Shown piece by piece: positions 56,540 through 64,000 of a stretch of 64,000 nt of DNA. The notes under the pieces were generated by a model, which was not told the origin of the DNA, did no database searches, and saw only the letters and a list, made by a program, of their open reading frames with translations. How positions within the stretch are numbered: position 1 is the first letter of the stretch; every line of letters begins with the position of its first letter. Source of the stretch: Leucosporidium creatinivorum (Eukaryota > Basidiomycota > Microbotryomycetes > Leucosporidiales > Leucosporidiaceae); contig BCKL01000006.1 of assembly GCA_001600635.1 (NCBI GenBank), positions 248,001 through 312,000 of the forward strand, written 5' to 3'. Made by a program: the position numbers and the translations under genes.

Positions 56540-59017
56540 ATGTCGACTCGACGTCGCCCTCGACGCTCGGCAGCAGCACAAGCTACAGCAGCAGCTCCTG
56601 CTGTGGCCGACATCCCAGTCGATCCCACCCTCGAAGACCTGCGCGTAGGCGACCCGCACTCTTCCTCCGACGAGGATCACCCAGGCGAGGACGATTACGC
56701 TACGCAAGGAGACGAGGACGAGGATGACTACAGAGCTCCGAGACAGTCCCAACAGCAGCAACAAGGACAGCAAGGTCAAGCCTCGCAGGCTGATGGCGGC
56801 AAGAAGAGCACGAGGGGCGCAGGCAGCAGAACTGCAGCGACCGCGACCGCGCCAGCGGGAATGCGTATGTCGTGGCTTGTCGTCTTACAGCTGTTTCTAC
56901 AGCTGACCTTGTCCTCTCCCCGAACCACAGGCTTCTGCACCGGCTGCGTGAGTTCCAAACTCTCCCTCTCGCAGGCTCCAGTTAGAGCTCTCGCTGATGC
57001 TCTCCCGAACCTTCCTACAGCGCAAGAACCAAAACGAAGACGACTTTGAAACCAACCGCAAGATGTGCTTCCGCCACAAGGGCAAGAAGAAGCGCCCCCG
57101 AGGCTCCGACGCCCCTCCTTCGCACCCCGACCCTTCCACCGTCGACACGCTTGAACGCACCCTCCGCGCCGCCTCCGACGCCGATGGAGTATCCAAGTAC
57201 GAAGCTGCCGTCATGCTAGACCAGCTTCCCGGACAGGAGTACGTCGAGTTGGAGCTCAGGCTGCCTTATACCGTCGTCGGCGAGGAGAGGGCTGCTCCCA
57301 AGATGGATACGGCCGAGCAGATGAGGAGGGCGAGGGCCAAGGCGAGGCCTTTGGTCGACTTGATCCATGAGAACACGGGCTACTCGTTCGTGTGAGTGTC
57401 TGAGGTCTTGCTCCCCGACTCTCGGCGCTGGGCTGACTTCGCTCGCTCGCTCCAAACAGCTACAAGGACTGCCGCATGGGTACCAAGCAAAAGTACGCCT
57501 ACTCGCTCCGCTACCTCTGCTCCCAGCGCTCCGACCAAGACAACACCAAACGCCGTTCCGCCGCCCTCGCCGCCGAAAAGAAAGCCGCCAAAGCCGCCGA
57601 AGCTCGTCGCATCGCCGAAGGAGGCGCTCCCCTCGACCCTGTCGTCGAGGCGGGACCGAGCAACGAAGCGGCGCAGCAGCAACAGCAGGAGATGCAGCAG
57701 GTCGAAGATGCCGATGTGCAGGCGTTGCAGGCGCTCATCGCCGAGGCCAACCAGCAGCCGCATCATCTCCAGCACGGCGAGATCTACGTCGATCCGATGC
57801 AAGGAGGCATCTCGGTGGGAGGTGGGAGCGAGCAGGGCGATTTGGAGGTCGACGTCGAGGTTAACAGCGGGCGCGAGGACGATGAGGACTACGAGGGCGA
57901 GGGCAGGGGAGGCCGAACTCGTCGCGGGCGCAAGAAGAAGAAGGACAAGGGCAAGGCGGTCGTGCTCCCCGTCGAACTCCCCCCTCTCTCCCTCCCTCGC
58001 GATTCCGCCTCCGCCTCTGGCTCCCCTGCCCCTCAAACCCCCCGTAGCGTCGCCGCCTCCCTCCCCGCCGGCGACAACCAATCCGAATCCAACTCCAAGG
58101 CGGAGAAGATCATTCGCAAAATGGATCGTTTCGACTGCCGCGGATCCCTCATCATCAACATCCTCCAAGACGACGTCACCGCCTATTTTACCATCAACCA
58201 CCACCTCCAGCACGCCCACTATGTCGACGTCGTCGGCAATCGCCTGCGAGGCGCCAAGTTCCACCCTCTCCCCGTCAACCTCAGCAATACGATCGAGGAC
58301 CCGAAAGGCGATATCGAGATGGGCGAGGAGGGGGAGACGTGGTTGGAGAGGGCCGAGACGACTTTCTCCGGGTTGTTGGAGTTGGTGAGGGATTTGAAGA
58401 CGAAGAAGGGGGGTGGAGAGGAGGAGGCGGGCAAGGAGTTGTATGAGAGGAGTGAGGGCGTGAGGGGGTACAGGATCAGTGTGTTGGAGGCGTTAGCGAA
58501 GGGGGGTTTGGGCATCCCGAGGCCGATCCCGGAGGGGAAGGCGAAGAAGGCCGCGGCGAAGGGAGTGGGAAAGGGGAAGGGGAAGAAGAGGGCTGTGGAT
58601 GCGGTGGAGGATGTGCAGGATGGTGGAGCCGCTCGCGAGGCGCCTGGCCCTTCACTCAACGCCGACCTCAGCACCAACGCCGATCTCCTCTCCTCCGCCG
58701 CCGCCTCGCCCTCGGCGGACCTCCATCACATCCCCGTGGATCTCAACGTCGACGTCGGCGACGGCGAGGGAACGATGCGCGAGCTTCGCATGGAGGATAT
58801 GGTCCAAGGACTCGACGTCGGCGCCCTCTCGCAACTCGGCCATCTTCACTCCCTCGACGATCACCATCATCAACTGAACCACCTCACGGCCAACGGACTT
58901 CGTCACCAGCTCGATGGCGAGAATGGCGATTTGACGGTCGACTACTCGGCGTTGCAGGCGCATGGGTTCGGAGGCTCGGGCGAGGCGGAGAGTTGGATGG
59001 ATCCGAGGTTGGGCTAG
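56540..59017 (+). CDS. Cys/His-rich protein, possibly of the WRKY-GCM1/FLYWCH zinc-finger group
   Basis: I do not recognise an ortholog. The N-terminus is basic, then acidic and Gln-rich (MSTRRRPRRSAAAQ). A first Cys cluster is RFCTGCRKNQNEDDFETNRK with KMCFRHKGKKKRPRG; the FCTGC part is on a 17-nt exon (56931-56947). After a helical stretch, YSFVYKDCRMGTKQKYAYSL and YLCSQRSDQDNTKRR begin a second possible zinc site. About 140 residues later, MDRFDCRGSLIINILQDDVT and INHHLQHAHYVDVVG supply a Cys and an HxH. That Cys, Cys, HxH order resembles WRKY-GCM1 or FLYWCH folds, some of which come from old DNA-transposon transposases, but the insert between the cysteines is unusually long. Basic segments (TRRGRKKKKDKGK) suggest a nuclear protein. 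An earlier ATG at 56441 is in frame but follows poorer coding sequence. Confidence 0.6.
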
Positions 59018-59761
59018 AGAGCGGAGGAGTGTGTTGCTTGCTTGCTTGGGAGGAGGACGTGTTGATATGCTTAGGATCTCGTTGTGCTGTATCTTGATGT
59101 GCTTTCAGTTCACTTTCTATCTCGGTCGGCGAACGGCTTCTCCGAGAGTGCTTCTGCATGCGCTTCATGCTGTGCAAAGTCCGACAGCGCTACATAATCG
59201 GACTGTAGCTACAGCAGAACAACATGCCCTCTGCTTCCCTCTGCTCAAAGGTGAAACGCTACATGTCTCGCGAAATGATCCAAGACAGCACGATGAGACG
59301 CGACTGGCCGAGGTGCTGGATCTGCAGTCAAGTAGATACATAGTGAGGCGTAGAGAGGGGTAGAAGCTATACGATGATAGCGATGATGTGAATGAATGCA
59401 CGCTGCTGTGCACTGGCCTCCTCGAGACGTCCGCCTCGGACCAAGCTTTCGCGTTGTAGTCGCCAAGTCCCTTTCTCCTTCCTCCTTCTCCCTCTTCCCT
59501 CGTCTCCCTTCAACTCTCAACACTCTCGTACAACACCGGCAGGCCCCTCACCCTCACCACTTCTTCACTCAACAAACCGCTAGCCGGCGTGAGTCCCCCT
59601 TTGGCTAGCGCACGCGCCGAGAAGTCGTGACGGCGACCGTTGGAGGACAGAATGAAAACAAGGGCTCGGATGGAAGAAGCTGACCTCTTTGTGCATTCTA
59701 CAGTATCAACTCTTCAGTACCAACCACACTCTTTCACTCTCTTCTCACCGACCTCCGCAAG
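59018..59761. other. Intergenic region and leader of the lysozyme-like gene
   Basis: About 740 bases with no gene. The last part contains a 5' UTR intron (listed separately) and C/T-rich leader sequence near 59460-59580. Confidence 0.45.
59589..59703 (+). other. 5' UTR intron of the lysozyme-like gene
   Basis: Donor gtgagt at 59589, branch motif 'gaagctgacc' near 59680 and acceptor 'tctacag' ending at 59703, 58 bases before the start ATG. Confidence 0.6.
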
Positions 59762-61496
59762 ATGGTCAACCTTTCCCTCGTCGCTGTTCTCTCCGTCGCG
59801 TCCCTCGCTGCCGCACACTCTGGTGTCCGAGCGGACGGAGGACCAGAGCACATGAAGATACTCCGTCGTAGCAACGCCAACGACCTCACTTCCGGCAACA
59901 AGCTCGCCAAGCGCTGCTCGGGCCACAGCACCCACCGTTCGCGCAAGCACTACAAGTCGCGCGCCTCGTCCTCCGCTTCGGCCACCTCGAACGGAAAGAG
60001 CGCCAACACGCAAGCCGTGCAGGTCAAGGCCGCCGTCCAGAAGGATCAAGGATCTTGGGACAAGACCTCCTCTTCGGCGAAGGTCTTTTCGACCGAGGCG
60101 CCCAAGACGGCCACCTCTACTTCCGCCCAGGCCGAGTCGACTACTCCTGCGGATGCCGGAAACTACGACGGAGGAAGTACCTCTGGCAAGGGCCTCTTCG
60201 GCGTTTCCGACTCGACCTGCGGAGACTCGGGAGCGACCGAGACTCCTACCAACGATGGAGGACCCAACGGCAAGGAGAGCTGGTTGAACTGTGGTGTCGC
60301 CGAGGGTGGATGGGTGCGTTCTGGTGTTACTGCAGAATCTTAGAAGTCGACCGCTGACCCTTGCTCGTTCGCAGACTCCCCCTACGTGAGATTATCTCCG
60401 CCGTCCTGCCTCGATTCGCCGCTGACCCTCAGACTCCCCATCAGCATCAAGCTCGAGCAGCTCAAGACCCTCTCGCTCGATGCCGCCGTCAACATGGAAA
60501 ACTCGGTCTTCGGCGCCTGCAAGCCCTACCTTTCGCACTTCGACAAGATCGGAGCCCAGTACAACCTCCCTCCCATTCTCTTGGCTTCCATCGCCATGCA
60601 GGAGAGTAAGTATCAAGTCTCTTCAGCTCACCATCGCCTTGGCGGGACAGCTTCCGCCGTGCTAGCCTCGCAATGTCGGCTCTTCGCCGACGGCGCTGAC
60701 ATCCTTCTTTCCTTTGACAGGTTCCTGCGATCCTACCGTCTCCGGTGACAACGGCGGCGCGTACGGTCTCATGCAGATCACCGCCGACAAGGTGCGTTTC
60801 TGCCTTCGACTGTCGGCGACCGTCCAGAGGAGCGCCGAGAAGAGCGCCGAGCTGACTTGCTCTTTCTACATCTCTCCACCCCATCCTCGACATCCCCATC
60901 ACGCGAATCTACAGTGTGGCAACGCTCCCGGAGGTGACTGTAACGATGTCGACTGTGAGGCGAGAGCTTCGGAGCACTTGGCCGTGCCGAACTGACTTCG
61001 CTCTTCTCCACAGACAACATCGCCACCGGAGCCAAGTACTTCGCCGACACGCTCGCCTCCAATAACGGCAACGTTCTGACCAGTTTGGCAACCTACAACG
61101 GAGTTCGTCTAAGCTCTTCTCGCCTCCCCTCGTTCGGCCTTCGTATCGCGGGCGCTGACCTTCCTCTCGCTCCACTTAGTGGTACGCCGGCCTTACCACC
61201 TCGGCGGCGATGCAGATTCGCACTACATGCTGGGACTGCCAACAGAATCTTGACTACCTGTAAGTCGTCGCCTTCCACGCCGCTTCCGGCGCTCCTCAGC
61301 TCCCGGCGCCGTTACTATGGTTCGCTTACCTTCTACCTGCCGCCTCTATAGTCAACAGATGCTCAATGTAGGTCTCTATAACCGAGCCGCTTTCCTGCTA
61401 CCCTTGCTGACCTTGTGGCTTCGCAGGGCTGGCTACTTGGACTGCCGGGATACGAGCTCGGCAACGTACGCAACCTTCAGCAGTAGCGGCGCTTCC
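59762..61496 (+). CDS. Secreted lysozyme-like / transglycosylase (SLT, GH23-like fold)
   Basis: Secreted protein, about 362 residues. It has a signal peptide (MVNLSLVAVLSVASLAAAHS) and a likely Kex2 site at LAKR near residue 51. Next is a Ser/Thr/Ala-rich linker of over 100 residues, then the catalytic domain. Its core is YNLPPILLASIAMQESSCDP, where the Glu after Gln is the predicted catalytic acid, then GGAYGLMQITADK, YNIATGAKYFADTLASNNGN and ATYNGWYAGLTTSAAM. The last part has paired cysteines (TCWDCQQNLDYL). Exons include pieces of 11 nt (60375-60385) and 16 nt (61352-61367); both are needed for frame. The final exon is taken to run to the TAG at 61494. Such proteins in basidiomycetes may act against bacteria or on the cell's own wall polymers; the substrate is unknown. 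Confidence 0.82.
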
Positions 61497-62101
61497 CTTC
61501 TACCCTACTTTTCAGCCTCCCTCCCGTCCCTCTTATCTCTCCCCCGCCTCTCAGTAGCTCCCTCGACTCTGCTCTTCCTTCCCCTCTTCCTCAACCCTCG
61601 TCGTTTTACCGCCCGTACCTCTCATAGCCCCGGCGCTGGTCGCACAAATCATGTACAGCATCACTCGTTACCTTGTCCATGACTTCCCGACAATTGCGAG
61701 CGGAGAGCAAGCGCGAGCCACGTCCGACAAGAAGAAGCTGGTGCTCGGCGCAGGCCTTTTAGGCGGCGAAGACGCTTCAACCCTCTCCTCTCACTTTCTC
61801 GCCATTTCTTTTACTCTCCTTTTCTCGCTGTCTCTCTCACTGCTGCCCTCGCTTATGTAAATCTGCGACCTCAATCCCTCATGATTTCGAAGCTCGTCGG
61901 CCGGCGAAGACTACGGAGGGAGAGGTGGCGGACGAGGGGTACAAATGGCACAACGCAAAGAGTCAAACGAGAGTAACGAATGGGTATGGAGCTAGGGGGG
62001 TAAAAGTGAACATGTATTGAGAGGGGAGGCAGGAAAGGAGGGGGGAGGAAAGAAGAACAAAAGGATGGAAGGGAGCAGGCGAGATGAAATGGGAGTGGGA
62101 T
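61497..62101. other. Convergent 3' region
   Basis: About 600 bases between facing genes, C/T-rich in the first half and G/A-rich near 61980-62080. No gene recognised. Confidence 0.4.
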
Positions 62102-63998
62102 CTAGATGCTGTCGTAGAGACTCTTCATCTTCTTGATCTTGTTCTTGTTGCTCTGCGCACTCGCCTCTTGCCTCCTCTCGCGCTGGTCCTTGATCTGCTT
62201 GGCGACGATGACCTTGGTGCCCTTCGCCTTGGCCTCTTCGAGCCTCCACTGCTCCTTGATCTCCCTGGGAGGACCGTCCACGCGAGAAGGGAGGTCCTCA
62301 GTGCGTCCCTCCAGCTCGACCAGCTTCCAGTAGCGCGATAATCCTCCAAACTTGGGGCAGTCGTAGCCGGCGAAGATCACGAGCTCCTCGCCCTTGTAGG
62401 GGATGAGGCTGCCGGCGGCACGAGGAGACGGGTCAGCTAACGCTACTCATTGGCTAAACATTCACCCATAGCTGCACAACTCACGGAAGAAGCCCGCGCT
62501 TCGCCTCCGTGCGCTCCTCCTCCGTTCCCTCGTTGCATTTGGGGCAGATGCACAACAGCGTAACGAGCGCCGCAGTCAGATAGCGGCCTTGCTCAGCCTT
62601 GATGAGGTGGTAGGTGTTGAAGTCTGCTCCCATCGAGGTTGGCAAGTCAGCGCCTTGCAGCGGAATCGAGGGAAATGGCTGCCCTCCAACTCACAGCTCA
62701 AAGTCGCTTGGGCGCGGACGGAAAGCGATGAATGGCCGCTGGCGGAGAGGAAGTCTTCGACCTCGTAGAGCTTAGCTTCGAGGGCGGCGATCTCAGCCGG
62801 CGACTTGTCGGGGAAGAGGGACGCGAAGGACGACGACAAAGTAGGCGGGGAGCTGTTGAGGACCTTGGCCTTCTTGCCCTTGACGGCGGCGACCGAGGAG
62901 AGCGAGCCGAGCGGGATGGTCGCGACGATGGGGCTCGTACGCATCCTCTTGAGGTACGCTTCCCTGCAGGAGGAGGAGCGCGAGCCGAGAGGTCAGCTTC
63001 TCGTCGACTCTTCTCATCTCGGCGCTAGACGATCCCACAGAGCACAGCAAAGTAGACTCACATCTTGGCGACCTGAGCGTAGAGAACGGGCCAGATGGAC
63101 ACGTCCTTGAAGCGAGTTATGCCGGGATGATTCGCTTGCATGATCCTGAGCTGAGTAGCGGCCTCGGTGACGATCTTCCACGTTCCGGTCGGGGTGCCTC
63201 CGCTCGCAATGTTGCAGGCTACAGCTCCAGCAGCGTAGAATCCTTTGACGACGCTCCCGTAGGCGGCGAGGATGGTGGGGTAGTCCGACGAAAGGCGCGT
63301 CTTGCTCCAGTGCAGATTGTGAAGTCCGCTGCGCGATGTTTGGGTTAGCAGCTACTCGACGTGCAGTAGAAGCTGTGTTTGGCCACTCACGGAAGGCTGA
63401 AGGAGTCGAGGAACACCTTCTCGAGAGCATCACCTCCAGCGAGGGAGATGAGGGTGCGGAGGATGATGATAGAGGTGGCCGACCACATTCCGTACTGCAG
63501 AGGAGTATCAGCACTGTACTTTGATCTCTACTAGCTTCCCTGTAGGCCAGCAAAGCGGACTCACCAGCAGCGACGCGTCCGAGGGGCGGTCGAGGAGGAC
63601 GGGAAGCCAGTAGTCGAGCTTCCTGCGAAGACCATCGTAGTACACGGTCGTGGCCATGTAGAGCCATACGGCCATGTAGGTCCACGTGAAGCCGCTCTCC
63701 TCGAACACGGACAGGCATGCCTTGAGGAAGGCGAGGACGAGGGGGAACTCGAGGGCAGCCAGCAGCGCGACGTCCTTCTCGAGCTGTAGTGATGCAGTAG
63801 AGTATCAGCTATCGAGCTCTTCCTACACTTGTACCCAAGACTCACCTCGGCGCGAGTAGTCCTATACAACTTGTTGAAGAAGGTTGAGCTGTTACTAGCA
63901 ATAGAAAGGTTGGGGAGATCCTTCTTCTCGGCGCGGATGAGGACGGCGTTGTCCCTAGCAGCCAGATCGGCCGCGCTGATCTTCTGCTGGCTAGCCAT
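62102..63998 (-). CDS. Unknown protein with hydrophobic helices and charged C-terminus
   Basis: The ATG at 63998 sits two bases inside the right edge, so an earlier exon could be missing. Seven exons join as MASQQKISAADLAARDNAVL, then LLAALEFPLVLAFLKACLSV, YMAVWLYMATTVYYDGLRRK, SATSIIILRTLISLAGGDAL and GVTVKGFYAAGAVACNIASG-like helical sequence. The middle contains IVATIPLGSLSSVAAVKGKK, a CxxC pair (CICPKCNEG), and a final block IPYKGEELVIFAGYDCPKFG. It ends in a basic coiled tail (DQRERRQEASAQSNKNKIKK). The helices are amphipathic to hydrophobic and may be an alpha-solenoid, not membrane spans. I know of no matching family. Confidence 0.6.
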
Positions 63999-64000
63999 GA

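Noticed and set aside
1-64000. Operon-like cluster or mobile element
   Set aside because: Neighbouring genes are unrelated housekeeping functions with their own promoters. I saw no transposase, terminal repeats, target-site duplications, viral genes or CRISPR-like spacing.

Overview
The window looks like nuclear DNA of a GC-rich basidiomycete, most likely a Pucciniomycotina red yeast of the Rhodotorula/Sporobolomyces type. This is inferred from gene density, many short introns, codon bias and gene families; no rRNA or marker gene settles it. Almost every intron runs from a GT(A/G)-type donor to a branch point reading (G)CTGAC, usually 'gagctgacc', about 15-35 bases before a CAG/TAG acceptor. 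That pattern let me join exons and check reading frames throughout.

Layout, left to right: a cut-off CPA2 cation/proton antiporter (-); G-protein beta (+); cytosolic aspartyl-tRNA synthetase (+); the 60S-assembly GTPase Nog2 (+); carnitine acetyltransferase (+); a ubiquitin-like-fold protein of unknown role (+); glycogen phosphorylase (+); a 1.7 kb stretch without a gene; a Wss1-type DNA-protein-crosslink protease (+); a GT61 glycosyltransferase (+); a beta-propeller lactonase (-); an LYR-motif protein (-); GPI inositol-deacylase Bst1 (+); an SCP-X-type thiolase (+); a disordered protein (+); Lsb5 (+); Yae1 (+); an Mbp1-type APSES/ankyrin cell-cycle factor (-); complex I subunit NDUFB7 (+); the copper chaperone Sco1 (+); a small two-helix membrane protein (-); an unknown protein with a puzzling 3' end (+); a Baeyer-Villiger-type flavin monooxygenase (-); the CTD phosphatase Fcp1 (-); a small one-helix protein with a GC-AG intron (+); a Cys/His-rich nuclear-type protein (+); a secreted lysozyme/transglycosylase (+); and an unknown protein (-).

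These are mostly single-copy housekeeping genes, not a cluster or operon. Several touch mitochondria (Sco1, NDUFB7, carnitine acetyltransferase, the LYR protein). Neighbouring pairs share very short divergent promoters (LYR/Bst1, Mbp1/NDUFB7, the 47.7 kb pair, Fcp1/small protein).

I saw no transposon, virus-like element, CRISPR array, tRNA or rRNA gene. The most interesting signals are about expression: microexons of 11-25 nt in six genes, a GC-AG intron, a carnitine acetyltransferase with two starts plus a C-terminal AKL, an aspartyl-tRNA synthetase with a presequence-like extension, ACGCGT boxes around the Mbp1-type gene, and an in-frame TGA with coding-like sequence beyond it. I found no clear new multi-gene system.
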